A DNA stretch of 49,989 nt. It comes from Clostridia bacterium. GTDB lineage: Bacteria > Bacillota > Clostridia > Oscillospirales > Acutalibacteraceae. A program made the position numbers and the translations under genes. This document shows positions 35,759 through 45,800 of the stretch, one piece after another. The DNA lies in contig JAGBSJ010000010.1 of NCBI GenBank assembly GCA_017631955.1, positions 1-49,989 on the forward strand, in the 5' to 3' direction. Position 1 is the first letter of the stretch. Every line of letters starts with the position of its first letter. The notes under the pieces are model-generated. The model worked only from the letters and a program-made list of their open reading frames with translations, was not told the DNA's origin and did not search any database.

Positions 35759-36439
35759 ATGGAAAAAATTTACACAGGTAAAACAAAAGACGTATTCAAA
35801 CTCGAAAATGGCAATTGCCTTCTTAAATTTAAGGACGATTGTACAGGTAAAGACGGCGTATTTGACCCAGGCGAAAATGCAGTAGGTCTTACAATTGACG
35901 GTGTTGGTGATGTAAACCTTCGTATGTCAATTTATTTCTTTGAAAAAGTTAACGCAGCAGGTATTAAAACACATTATGTAAGTGCAAATCTTGAAGATAC
36001 AACAATGGAAGTACTTCCTGCAAAGGTATTTGGTCATGGCCTTGAAGTTATCTGCCGTCATAAAGCAGTTGGTAGCTTTATTCGTCGTTATGGCGATTAT
36101 ATTGAAGAAGGTGCTGACCTTCCTGCATATGTTGAAATGACATTCAAAAACGATGAAAAGGGCGACCCACTTGTAATTAAAGATGCTCTTGTTGCGCTTG
36201 GTGTTATGACAGACAAACAGTATGACGATATTAAAGAAATGACTCAGAAAATTACTCAAATCGTTGCTGACGACCTTAAAGAGAAGGGTCTTGTTCTTTA
36301 CGATATTAAATTTGAATTTGGTTATAACGCTGACGGTGATGTAATGCTTATCGATGAAATCGCATCAGGTAATATGCGTGTTTATAAAGATGGTAAATAC
36401 ATTGACCCAATGACACTTTCAGAACTTTTCTTCGCGTAA
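35759..36439 (+). CDS. purC: Phosphoribosylaminoimidazole-succinocarboxamide synthase
   Basis: Joins CAIR and aspartate (ATP-dependent) to give SAICAR. 226 residues. The N-terminal [26 protein letters not shown] and [16 protein letters not shown] blocks are diagnostic. AAAGGAG precedes the ATG. It lies 32 bases after purE and 12 bases before the purF-like gene. Confidence 0.95.
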   Translation: MEKIYTGKTKDVFKLENGNCLLKFKDDCTGKDGVFDPGENAVGLTIDGVGDVNLRMSIYFFEKVNAAGIKTHYVSANLEDTTMEVLPAKVFGHGLEVICRHKAVGSFIRRYGDYIEEGADLPAYVEMTFKNDEKGDPLVIKDALVALGVMTDKQYDDIKEMTQKITQIVADDLKEKGLVLYDIKFEFGYNADGDVMLIDEIASGNMRVYKDGKYIDPMTLSELFFA

Positions 36440-36451
36440 GAGGTATATTTC

Positions 36452-37876
36452 ATGGGTGGTTTTTTTGGCGCAGTCAGTAAAAATGACACTGTTTTAGATG
36501 TGTTCTTTGGAACTGACTATCACTCTCATCTTGGTACTCGTCGTGGTGGTATGGCTGCTCACGACGAAAGTATCGGATTACAAAGAAAAATTCATAAAAT
36601 TGAAAATTCGCCATTTAGAACAAAGTTTGAAAACATTTCAAATCAGATGAAAGGTAAATCAGCTATAGGTTGTATTAGTGATTCTGATGCACAACCGTTG
36701 CTTGTTCGTTCAAAACTAGGTTTATATGCAATTTGTATTATTGGTTTAATCAACAATAAAGAAAAGCTTGTTGAAGATTATCTTTTCTCAAATGGTGGCC
36801 ATTTTGGTGCTATGACTAACGAGGGCATTAACTCTACTGAACTCGTTGCGGCTATTATTAACCAGAAAGATAACTTTGCAGACGGAATTGCATATGCTCA
36901 AGGTCTAATTGATGGAACAGCTTCTATTTTAATTCTTACTGATGATGGTAAAATTATTGCGGCGCGTGATAGATTAGGTAGAATTCCGGTTTTAATTGGC
37001 GTTCGTGATGATGGTTACTGTGTTTCATTTGAAGATTTTGCATATAAAAAACTTGGCTATTCAGATTATAAGGAATTAGGACCGGGTGAAGTTGTTGAGT
37101 TAACAGCTGATAATGCATCTATTCTTCGTGAAGCGGGTAAAGATATGAAAATCTGTGCATTTTTATGGTCTTATTACGGATATTCTACATCTTGCTATGA
37201 GGGTGTTAATGTAGAAGTAATGAGATACAAAAATGGCAAGATTATGGCTGAATGTGACCGCGAAAATGGTATTGCTCAAGACATTGACTATGTAAGTGGT
37301 GTTCCTGATTCCGGTACTCCTCATGCAATTGGTTATGCAAATGAGAGTGGCATTCAGTTTGCTCGTCCATTCATCAAATATACACCAACTTGGGCAAGAA
37401 GTTTTACTCCTACAAATCAGAATGAGCGTAATAGAGTTGCTAAGATGAAGCAAATTCCTGTTCACGATTTAATTCAAGATAAAAAATTGCTCTTTGTTGA
37501 TGATAGTATTGTTCGTGGAACTCAACTTCGTGAGACTGTTGAATTCCTTTATGAAAATGGTGCCAAAGAAGTGCATATTCGTTCTGCTTGTCCACCAATT
37601 ATGTACGGTTGTAAATTCTTAAATTTCTCACGTGCAACGTCAGATATGGAACTTATTGCTAGAAGTACAATTGTTGAGTTAGAAGGGGAAGATGGTTTTA
37701 AATATATTGATGAATATATTGATTCTTCTACTGAACGTGGTAAAAAATTAAGAAGTGCTATTTGTGAAAAACTACACTTCACATCTCTTGAATTTCAATC
37801 TATTGATGGAATAATAAAAGCTATAGGACTTCCGGCTGATAAGGTGTGCACCTACTGTTGGAACGGAAAAGAATAA
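36452..37876 (+). CDS. purF: PurF-like phosphoribosyltransferase with degenerate glutaminase site
   Basis: 474 residues, homologous over its whole length to amidophosphoribosyltransferase, the first step of purine synthesis. The PRPP loop LLFVDDSIVRGTQ (about 346-358) and PDSGTPHAIGYA are intact. The protein begins MGGFFG where functional enzymes have the nucleophilic Cys as CGxFG. The oxyanion Asn-Gly of the glutaminase site is also not recognisable (GLINNKEK), and HRGQEG reads RRGGMA. By contrast C235, C387, C466 and C469 align by context with the four [4Fe-4S] cysteines of the Bacillus enzyme. Ammonia-dependent synthesis of phosphoribosylamine, or a partner glutaminase, is inferred. AGAGG sets the start; no upstream Cys is available. 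Confidence 0.85.
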   Translation: MGGFFGAVSKNDTVLDVFFGTDYHSHLGTRRGGMAAHDESIGLQRKIHKIENSPFRTKFENISNQMKGKSAIGCISDSDAQPLLVRSKLGLYAICIIGLINNKEKLVEDYLFSNGGHFGAMTNEGINSTELVAAIINQKDNFADGIAYAQGLIDGTASILILTDDGKIIAARDRLGRIPVLIGVRDDGYCVSFEDFAYKKLGYSDYKELGPGEVVELTADNASILREAGKDMKICAFLWSYYGYSTSCYEGVNVEVMRYKNGKIMAECDRENGIAQDIDYVSGVPDSGTPHAIGYANESGIQFARPFIKYTPTWARSFTPTNQNERNRVAKMKQIPVHDLIQDKKLLFVDDSIVRGTQLRETVEFLYENGAKEVHIRSACPPIMYGCKFLNFSRATSDMELIARSTIVELEGEDGFKYIDEYIDSSTERGKKLRSAICEKLHFTSLEFQSIDGIIKAIGLPADKVCTYCWNGKE

Positions 37877-37898
37877 ATAACTTATAGGAGAATATTAA

Positions 37899-38951
37899 AT
37901 GGAACATAAAAATTCATTTTCTGCTAGCTATGCAGCTGCAGGCGTAGATATTACTGCTGGTTATAAATCAGTAGAATTAATGAAAAAGCACGTTGCTAGA
38001 ACTCGTAATGAAGGTTCTGTGGATGACGTGGGCGGTTTTGGCGGATGCTTTGACCTTAGCTGTGTTGCTGGAATGGAACATCCTATTTCTGTTTCTGGTA
38101 CTGACGGTTGTGGTACTAAAGTTAAATTAGCTATTCTTATGGATAAACATGATACAATTGGCATTGATGCGGTTGCTATGTGTGTTAATGACATTATTTG
38201 TGTTGGTGCAAAGCCATTATATTTCTTGGATTATATTGCTTGTGGCAAAAATGTTCCTGAAAAGATTGCAGAAATTGTTGGCGGCGTTGCTGAAGGTTGT
38301 GTTCAGTCAGGTTGTGCACTTATCGGTGGCGAAACTGCAGAACATCCTGGTCTTATGCCAGAGGAAGATTATGACCTTGCTGGTTTTGCAGTAGGTGTAG
38401 TTGATAAGCCCAAAATGATTGATAATAGCAAGATGGCTGTTGGTGATGTAGTTATTGCTCTTCCTTCAACAGGTATTCATTCTAATGGTTTCAGTTTATG
38501 CCGTAAGGTTTTTGATATTGATAATAACAATCCTGAACTTTACGTAGAGCGTGAAGAATTAGGTGGCAAAAGTATTGCAGAGGCATTACTTGTTCCTACA
38601 AAGATTTATGTTAAACCAGTTCTTGCTCTTTTAGAAAAAGTTAATGTAAAAGGTATTTCTCATATTACAGGTGGTGGATTCTACGAAAATATTCCACGTT
38701 CAATTCCTGATGGCTTATGCGCAAAAATTGATAAGTCAGCTGTTAAGGTGCTTCCTATTTTTGATGTTATTGCTAAATGGGGAAACATTCCTGAACGCGA
38801 TATGTATAATACATATAACATGGGTGTTGGTATGAGCATTGTTGTACCAGCCAATGAAGTAGAACTTTCTCTTTCAATTCTTAAAGAAAACGATATTGAT
38901 GCTTATGTAATCGGCGAAATTATCAAAGGCGATGAGAAGGTGCTTTTATAA
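37899..38951 (+). CDS. purM: Phosphoribosylformylglycinamidine cyclo-ligase
   Basis: ATP-dependent closure of FGAM to AIR. 350 residues. Family blocks: YAAAGVDITAGYK at the N-terminus, SGTDGCGTKVKLA, MCVNDIICVGAKPLYFLDYIA, GGETAEHPG and HITGGGFYENIPR. ATAGGAG precedes the ATG. The stop overlaps the purN start by one base (TAATG). Confidence 0.96.
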   Translation: MEHKNSFSASYAAAGVDITAGYKSVELMKKHVARTRNEGSVDDVGGFGGCFDLSCVAGMEHPISVSGTDGCGTKVKLAILMDKHDTIGIDAVAMCVNDIICVGAKPLYFLDYIACGKNVPEKIAEIVGGVAEGCVQSGCALIGGETAEHPGLMPEEDYDLAGFAVGVVDKPKMIDNSKMAVGDVVIALPSTGIHSNGFSLCRKVFDIDNNNPELYVEREELGGKSIAEALLVPTKIYVKPVLALLEKVNVKGISHITGGGFYENIPRSIPDGLCAKIDKSAVKVLPIFDVIAKWGNIPERDMYNTYNMGVGMSIVVPANEVELSLSILKENDIDAYVIGEIIKGDEKVLL

Positions 38952-39577
38952 TGTATAAAAGAATTATAGTTCTTGTTTCTGGTGGAGGTACAAATCTCCA
39001 AGCACTTATTGATGCAGAAAAAAGAGGGGAGTTAGGTAATGGCAAAATTACTTGTGTAATTGCCTCAAAAGCAGATGCTTATGCTCTTACTCGTGCAGAA
39101 AATAACGGAATTAAAACAAGAACACTTATAAGAAAAGATTATGCAGATATTGCATCATATAGTTGTGCAATGCGAGATTTGCTTATTGAAGAAAAAGCGG
39201 ATTTAATCGTATATGCGGGCTTTATGACCATACTTGATGAAAATGTCTGTGATGCCTTCCAAAATAAAATGATAAATGTACATCCAGCACTTATTCCATC
39301 GTTCTGTGGAAAAGGTTTTTATGGATTACACGTTCACGAAGAAGCGTTAAAAAAAGGCGTAAAAGTATCAGGTGCAACTGTTCATTTTGTTACTGCTGAA
39401 TGTGATGCGGGACCAATAATCCTTCAAAAAGCAGTTGATGTAATGAATGATGATACACCTGAAACATTACAGATAAGAATTATGGAACAAGCTGAGTGGA
39501 AGATTCTTCCAAAAACAGTACAACTTTTCTGTGACGATAAAATTGTAGTTGAAAACGGTAAAACAAATATATTATAA
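38951..39577 (+). CDS. purN: Phosphoribosylglycinamide formyltransferase (folate-dependent)
   Basis: Transfers formyl from 10-formyl-THF to GAR. 208 residues. SGGGTNLQALID phosphate loop, catalytic Asn and His in NVHPALIPSF, the clostridial variant FCGKGFYGLHVHEEAL, and the catalytic Asp in DAGPIILQ. Its folate dependence matches control of this operon by a ZTP riboswitch. purO follows after 16 bases. Confidence 0.96.
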   Translation: MYKRIIVLVSGGGTNLQALIDAEKRGELGNGKITCVIASKADAYALTRAENNGIKTRTLIRKDYADIASYSCAMRDLLIEEKADLIVYAGFMTILDENVCDAFQNKMINVHPALIPSFCGKGFYGLHVHEEALKKGVKVSGATVHFVTAECDAGPIILQKAVDVMNDDTPETLQIRIMEQAEWKILPKTVQLFCDDKIVVENGKTNIL

Positions 39578-39593
39578 TCGGAGGATTTTTCAA

Positions 39594-40310
39594 ATGGAAA
39601 TTAAGTCACTTGAAAACGAACTTAATTCTCTTGCTTATCATGGCAGAGGCATTATAATCGGTAAAAGCGTAGATGGTAAAAAAGCTATTACAGCTTATTT
39701 TATCATGGGCAGAAGCGTTAATAGCCGCAACAGAGTTTTTGTTGCTGAAGGCGACGCTATGCGTACAAAGGCATTTGATGAGTCAAAAATGACAGACCCT
39801 CATCTTATTATCTATTATCCAGTAAGAGTTCTTGGTAATAAAACTATTGTTACTAATGGTGACCAAACTGATACAATCTATGAACTTATGGATAAACAAA
39901 TGACTTTTGAACAGGCACTTCGTACTCGTGAATTCGAAGATGATGCTCCTAACTATACACCTCGTATTTCAGGTATTATTCATCACGAAAATGGTGAAAT
40001 GAATTACGCTATGTCAATTCTTAAATCAGCTGATGGTGATGGCTCATCATGTCAGAGATATACATATGCTTATTCAAATCCTCTTGCAGGTCGCGCAAAG
40101 TTTATTCATACATATAAGTGTGATGGTAATCCACTTCCAAGCTTTGAAGGTGAGCCAAAAACACTCCTGCTTCCTGATGTAGATATTGATACAATGACTG
40201 ATATCATTTGGAAAAACCTTAATGAAGACAATAAAGTTTCTCTTTTCGTAAGATATATTGATTTAGAAACAAACGAAGTTGAAACAAGAATTGTAAACAA
40301 GAATGTGTAA
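39594..40310 (+). CDS. purO: IMP cyclohydrolase, PurO-like (archaeal type)
   Basis: Closes FAICAR to IMP, the last step of the pathway. 238 residues. It matches what I know of the PurO/PF07826 family: N-terminal YHGRGIIIGKSVDGKKAITAYFIMGRS, then NRVFVAEGD and DPHLIIYYPVRV. It has no similarity to the MGS-like cyclohydrolase half of PurH. The ATG at 39594 has GGAGG upstream; the longer form would overlap purN and include that site. The adjacent gene encodes only the transformylase half of PurH, so the pair replaces bifunctional PurH. Confidence 0.85.
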   Translation: MEIKSLENELNSLAYHGRGIIIGKSVDGKKAITAYFIMGRSVNSRNRVFVAEGDAMRTKAFDESKMTDPHLIIYYPVRVLGNKTIVTNGDQTDTIYELMDKQMTFEQALRTREFEDDAPNYTPRISGIIHHENGEMNYAMSILKSADGDGSSCQRYTYAYSNPLAGRAKFIHTYKCDGNPLPSFEGEPKTLLLPDVDIDTMTDIIWKNLNEDNKVSLFVRYIDLETNEVETRIVNKNV

Positions 40311-40321
40311 GGAGATTTAAA

Positions 40322-41506
40322 ATGAAAGAATTTGAACTTAAATATGGTTGTAACCCTAACCAGAAGCCATCAAAAATTTATATGGAAGATGGTTCAGAGC
40401 TTCCTATCGAAATTTTGAATGGCAGACCTGGATTTATCAATTTCCTTGATGCATTTAACTCATGGCAGCTTGTAAAAGAAATTAAAGATATTCTCGGAAT
40501 GCCGGCCGCTACATCATTCAAGCATGTTAGCCCAACATCTGCTGCTGTAGGTGTAAAGCTTCCTGAATCACTCAAAAAAGCTTGTTTTGTTGATGATATC
40601 CCTGACCTTGATGCATCTCCACTTGCTTGCGCTTATGCTCGTGCTCGTGGTACAGACCGAATGTCATCTTTCGGTGACTGGATTGCTCTTAGTGATGAAT
40701 GTGATGCTACAACAGCTAAACTTGTTGCTCGTGAAGTTTCTGATGGCATCATTGCTCCAGGTTATTCAGCTGAAGCTCTTGAAATTCTTAAGGGCAAGAG
40801 AAATGGTAACTATAATATCGTAAAAATTGATGCTAATTATGTTCCTGCAGTTCAAGAAAAGAAACAAGTATTTGGTATCACTTTTGAACAAGGAAGAAAC
40901 AACTTCAGAATTGATGAAGACCTTCTTTCAAATATGGTTACTGAAAATAAAGAATTCCCTGAAGAAGCAAAACGTGACTTGATTATCGCGCTCATTACTC
41001 TTAAATATACACAGTCAAACTCTGTTTGCTACGCTTATGACGGACAAGCAATCGGTGTGGGTGCAGGTCAGCAGTCAAGAATTCACTGCACACGCCTTGC
41101 AGGCACTAAGGCAGATACATGGCATCTTCGTCAGCATCCAAAAGTACTTGCACTTCCTTTCCGCGATGACATTCGTCGTCCTGACAGAGATAATGTTATT
41201 GACGGTTACATCAATAAGAACGAAGAAGATGTTTGTGCAGATGGTATCTGGCAGAAATACTTTAAAACTCAACCTGAACCACTTACAGCAGAAGAAGCAA
41301 GAGCTTATCTTGATACAATTACAGGTGTTTCAGTTGGTTCTGATGCATTCTTCCCATTCAGTGATAACATTGAAAGAGCACGCAAGAGCGGTGTTTCATA
41401 TATTGCTGAACCAGGTGGCTCAATCCGTGATGATGTTGTTATTGATTGTTGTAATAAATATGGAATTGCAATGGCATTCACAGGAATGCGCTTATTCCAC
41501 CACTAA
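40322..41506 (+). CDS. AICAR transformylase, stand-alone (PurH C-terminal domain, PurV-like)
   Basis: Formylates AICAR with 10-formyl-THF to give FAICAR. 394 residues, corresponding only to the transformylase domain of PurH. Blocks in order: LKYGCNPNQKPSKIY, the catalytic SFKHVSP (Lys67, His68), YTQSNSVCYAYDGQAIGVGAGQQSRIH (split here for length: YTQSNSVCYAYDG then GVGAGQQSRIH), GVSVGSDAFFPFSDNIERA, EPGGSIRDD and the terminal GMRLFHH. The MGS-like IMP cyclohydrolase domain is absent and is supplied by the upstream PurO-like protein. AGGAG precedes the ATG. Symbol purH is often applied to these proteins but would imply bifunctionality. Confidence 0.9.
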   Translation: MKEFELKYGCNPNQKPSKIYMEDGSELPIEILNGRPGFINFLDAFNSWQLVKEIKDILGMPAATSFKHVSPTSAAVGVKLPESLKKACFVDDIPDLDASPLACAYARARGTDRMSSFGDWIALSDECDATTAKLVAREVSDGIIAPGYSAEALEILKGKRNGNYNIVKIDANYVPAVQEKKQVFGITFEQGRNNFRIDEDLLSNMVTENKEFPEEAKRDLIIALITLKYTQSNSVCYAYDGQAIGVGAGQQSRIHCTRLAGTKADTWHLRQHPKVLALPFRDDIRRPDRDNVIDGYINKNEEDVCADGIWQKYFKTQPEPLTAEEARAYLDTITGVSVGSDAFFPFSDNIERARKSGVSYIAEPGGSIRDDVVIDCCNKYGIAMAFTGMRLFHH

Positions 41507-41521
41507 TTTTTGAGGTTAACT

Positions 41522-42787
41522 ATGAAAATAATGGTTGTCGGTGGTGGCGGTAGAGAACACGCTATCATCAAAAAAATAAAAGAAAATAAAGAAGTTACAG
41601 AAATCTATGCATTACCTGGTAACGGTGGTATTGCGGCAGATGCTACTTGTGTAGAAATCGGTGCTACTGATATTGAAAAGATTGTATCTTTTGCAGTAGA
41701 TAATAAGATTGACTATGCAGTAGTAGCACCTGATGACCCATTGGTTTTGGGTTGTGTTGATGCTCTTGAAGAAAAGGGTATTCTTTGTTTCGGACCAAGA
41801 GCAAATGCAGCTATTATCGAAGGTAGTAAAATTTTCTCAAAAAATTTAATGAAGAAGTATGGTATTCCTACTGCTACATACGAAGTTTTTGAAGATATGG
41901 AAGCTGCTCTCAATTATCTTGAAACTGCTCCTATTCCAACAGTTATTAAAGCTGATGGTCTTGCACTTGGTAAAGGTGTTATTATTGCCCAAACTCGCGA
42001 TGAAGCAAAAACTGCAGTCCGTGATATGATGGAAGGCGGTGTTTTTGGTGAATCTGGCTCACGCGTAGTTGTTGAAGAATTCCTTACAGGTCCTGAAGTA
42101 TCAGTTCTTGCTTTTACTGATGGTAAGGTTGTAAAACCTATGGTTTCTTCAATGGACCACAAGCGTATCGGCGATAATGACACAGGTCTTAACACTGGCG
42201 GTATGGGAACAGTAGCACCAAACCCATATTACACAAAGGCAATAGCTGACGAGTGTATGGAATCAATTTTCCTTCCTACAATCAACGCTATGAATGCAGA
42301 AGGCAGGACTTTCAAAGGATGTCTTTACTTCGGTCTTATGCTCACACCAAACGGACCCAAAGTTATTGAATATAACTGTCGTTTCGGTGACCCTGAAACA
42401 CAGGTTGTTCTTCCGCTTCTTGAAAGTGATTTGCTTGACATAATGCAAGCAACAACTAATGGCACTTTAGCCGATACAGAAGTTAATTTTGCAGACAAAC
42501 ACGCTTGTTGTGTTATTTTGGCCTCTAATGGTTACCCAACATCTTACAAAAAAGGGTTTGAGATGGCCTTTACAGAAGAGGCACTTGCAGCTACTTTTGT
42601 AGCAGGTGCAAAGAATGAAAACGGCAAACTTGTTACTGCAGGTGGTCGTGTTACAGGTACAACTGCTATTGCAGATTCTCTTGCAGAAGCAATAAAAGAG
42701 GCATATCGTTTGTCTGATGGCGTTCAGTTTGAAGGTGCTTATCGTAGAAGTGATATTGGTAAGCGTGCACTTTTGGCTTCAAACTAA
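41522..42787 (+). CDS. purD: Phosphoribosylamine-glycine ligase
   Basis: ATP-grasp ligase making GAR from phosphoribosylamine and glycine. 421 residues. GGGGREHAI at the N-terminus, AYEVFEDM-type linker, VIKADGLALGKGVI, the MSSMDHKRIGDNDTGLNTGG block, and EYNCRFGDPETQVVLP (metal/ATP site). The ATG at 41522 has GAGG upstream; the longer form with a TTG start is rejected. It lies 15 bases after the transformylase gene. Confidence 0.96.
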   Translation: MKIMVVGGGGREHAIIKKIKENKEVTEIYALPGNGGIAADATCVEIGATDIEKIVSFAVDNKIDYAVVAPDDPLVLGCVDALEEKGILCFGPRANAAIIEGSKIFSKNLMKKYGIPTATYEVFEDMEAALNYLETAPIPTVIKADGLALGKGVIIAQTRDEAKTAVRDMMEGGVFGESGSRVVVEEFLTGPEVSVLAFTDGKVVKPMVSSMDHKRIGDNDTGLNTGGMGTVAPNPYYTKAIADECMESIFLPTINAMNAEGRTFKGCLYFGLMLTPNGPKVIEYNCRFGDPETQVVLPLLESDLLDIMQATTNGTLADTEVNFADKHACCVILASNGYPTSYKKGFEMAFTEEALAATFVAGAKNENGKLVTAGGRVTGTTAIADSLAEAIKEAYRLSDGVQFEGAYRRSDIGKRALLASN

Positions 42788-42810
42788 GTGATAATGGAGG
42801 AAAATACTAA

Positions 42811-45800
42811 ATGGTTTATCGCATATTTGTTGAAAAGAAGACTGGCTTAGATAACGAAGCAAAAGGTCTTCTTAATGAAGCAAAACACTTACTCGGCATT
42901 GAAAATTTAGAAGATATTCGTCTTTTCAATCGCTATGATGCAGAAAATATTACTGAAGAATTGTTCGACTACGCTGTAAAAACAGTTTTTTCAGAGCCAC
43001 AGCTTGATAATGTATCAACTGGTGTTGAAGTTTCTGATGCATATGTTTTTGCAGTAGAAGCTCTTCCAGGTCAATTCGACCAGAGAGCGGACTCTGCAGC
43101 TCAGTGTATTCAGATTATCTCTCAGGGCGACCGTCCTCTTGTCCGTACTGCAAAAGTTTATGCACTTTATGGTGATTTGACAGATGCTGATATCAAAGCA
43201 TTCAAAAATCACGTAATCAATGCAGTTGAAAGCCGTGAAGCAGCCCTTGAGTTACCTGAAACACTCGCTGCTGAATATGCTGCTCCTGAAACAGTTGCTA
43301 CTGTTGATGGCTTTATCACTATGGATGAAACAGCCCTTGCAAATCTCCTTGATGAAAAAGGACTTGCAATGGACCTTGATGACCTCAAGTTCTTACAAGC
43401 ATATTTTAGAGATACAGAACACAGAGACCCTACTATTACAGAAATTCGTGTTGTTGACACTTATTGGTCTGACCATTGTCGTCATACAACATTCTCTACA
43501 CATCTTGATAATGTCCGTATTGATGACCCTGCAGTACAAGAAGCTTATGAGCGTTATCTTGCTGCAAGAGTAGAAGTTTACGGTGAAGAAAAAGCAGCAG
43601 CTCGTCCTCAGACATTGATGGACATTGCAACTATTGGTACGAAAACACTTAAGAAGCGCGGACTTCTTCCTGAACTTGATGAAAGTGAAGAAATCAATGC
43701 TTGTTCAATTCATGTTACTGCAACGGTAAACGGTGAAGACCAGGATTGGCTTCTTATGTTTAAGAATGAAACTCATAACCATCCTACAGAAATTGAGCCA
43801 TTTGGTGGCGCAGCTACATGTATCGGTGGTTGTATTCGTGACCCGCTTTCAGGTCGTGCTTATGTTCATCAGGCAATGCGCGTAACAGGTGCAGGTGACC
43901 CAAGAAAGACTATTGCAGAAACTTTAGATGGTAAACTTCCACAGCGTAAAATTTGTCAGACAGCAGCAGCGGGTTATTCTTCTTATGGTAACCAGATTGG
44001 TCTTGCTACAGGTCATGTTGCAGAAATGTATCACGAAGGATTTGTTGCAAAGCGTATGGAATGCGGTGCAGTAGTTGCTGCTGCTCCTGCTTATAATGTT
44101 CGTCGTGAACGTCCAGCTCCAGGTGATGTTATCGTTCTTCTCGGTGGACGTACAGGCCGCGATGGTATCGGTGGTGCTACTGGCTCATCAAAGAGCCATA
44201 ATATGAAATCTCTTACAACAATGGCTTCTGAAGTTCAGAAGGGTAATGCTCCCGAAGAAAGAAAAATTCAACGCCTTTTCCGTAATGCAGAGGTTACTCG
44301 TTTAATCAAGCGTTGTAATGACTTTGGTGCAGGTGGTGTATCTGTTGCTATCGGCGAACTTGCTCCTGGTCTTCAAATTGACCTTGATGCAGTTCGTAAA
44401 AAATATGAAGGTCTTGACGGAACAGAAATTGCTATTTCTGAATCACAAGAACGTATGGCAGTTGTTGTTGCAGCTGAAGATGCTGATAAATTTATTGCGT
44501 TTGCTCAAGAAGAAAACCTTGAAGCATACCGTGTTGCCGTTGTTACTAAAGAAGAACGCATGGTAATGAAGTGGAAGGGTAATATCATTGCTAATCTTAG
44601 TCGTGAATTCCTTGACACAAATGGTGCCGTTAAGCATATGAATGTTACAGTTACGAAAAAAGACTTTTCAGTGTTAAGCAAGGCAATGTACGGCTCATTA
44701 CGTGAAATGGCATCTGACCTTTGTACGGCAAGCCAGAGAGGTCTTGTTGAGCGCTTTGACTCAACTATTGGTGCAGGTAGTGTTGTTATGCCTTATGGTG
44801 GTAAGCGACAGCTTACTCCAACTCAGTCTATGGCTGCAGTATTACCAGTGCTTCCAGGTCAAGAAACAGACCAAGCAAGCGTATTCAGCTGGGGATGCGA
44901 CCCTGACCACCTTTCAGTTGACCCTTACACAGGTGCTCGCGCATCAATTTATAATTCTGTTGCAAAACTTGTTGCAGCAGGTTGTGATTATAAACTTGCA
45001 TATCTTACATTACAGGAATTCTTTGAACGCCTTAAAACTGAACCTGAGCGTTGGGGCAAACCATTTGCAGCTCTCCTTGGTGCATTTGATGCACAGTTAG
45101 AGTTGAACGCTGCCGCTATTGGTGGTAAAGACTCAATGTCAGGTACTTTCCTTGATTTGGATGTTCCACCAACACTTATTTCATTCGCAATTGCTCCTAT
45201 TAAGAAACAAGATGTAATAAGCCCTGAATTTAAAGAGGCAAATCATCCTGTATATCTCTTCGGTGCAACTGATGAGAGTGCTGACTCTCTCAAAGCAACT
45301 TGGGAAGCATTCCATAACCTTTGCAAAGAAGGTAAGGTAAAAGCTTCATGGGCAGTTGAACGTGGTATCGGCGAAGCAGTTATGAAGATGTCATTTGGTA
45401 ACAATATCGGTTTTAGTTCATCTGCAGAACTTAAAGAAAACTGGCATCTTGGTATGTGGGGCTTCATTGTAGCAGAACTTACTGAAGATGTTGTGATTCC
45501 AGGCGTAATGAAAATCGGTACAACTACTGAAGAGCCAGTTATTAAGCTTGAAGACGATAGTGCTACAATTCAAGAACTTTATGAATTGCACACTGCAACG
45601 CTTGAAGATGTATATCCAACAAAAGCTAAAGAAGATAAGGGTGAAATTCCTACATATTCTTTTGAAGGTAAATGTGATATTGCTCCTGCAAATAAAGTTG
45701 CTAAACCAAAAGTTCTTATTCCTGTATTCCCAGGTACAAACTGTGAATACGACTCTGCTCGTGCAGTAGAAAAAGCAGGTGCTGAAGCAGAAATCTTCGT

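Noticed and set aside
40322-41506. Annotation as full bifunctional PurH
   Set aside because: The protein begins directly at the transformylase domain and lacks the MGS-like cyclohydrolase domain; the upstream PurO-like gene fills that role.
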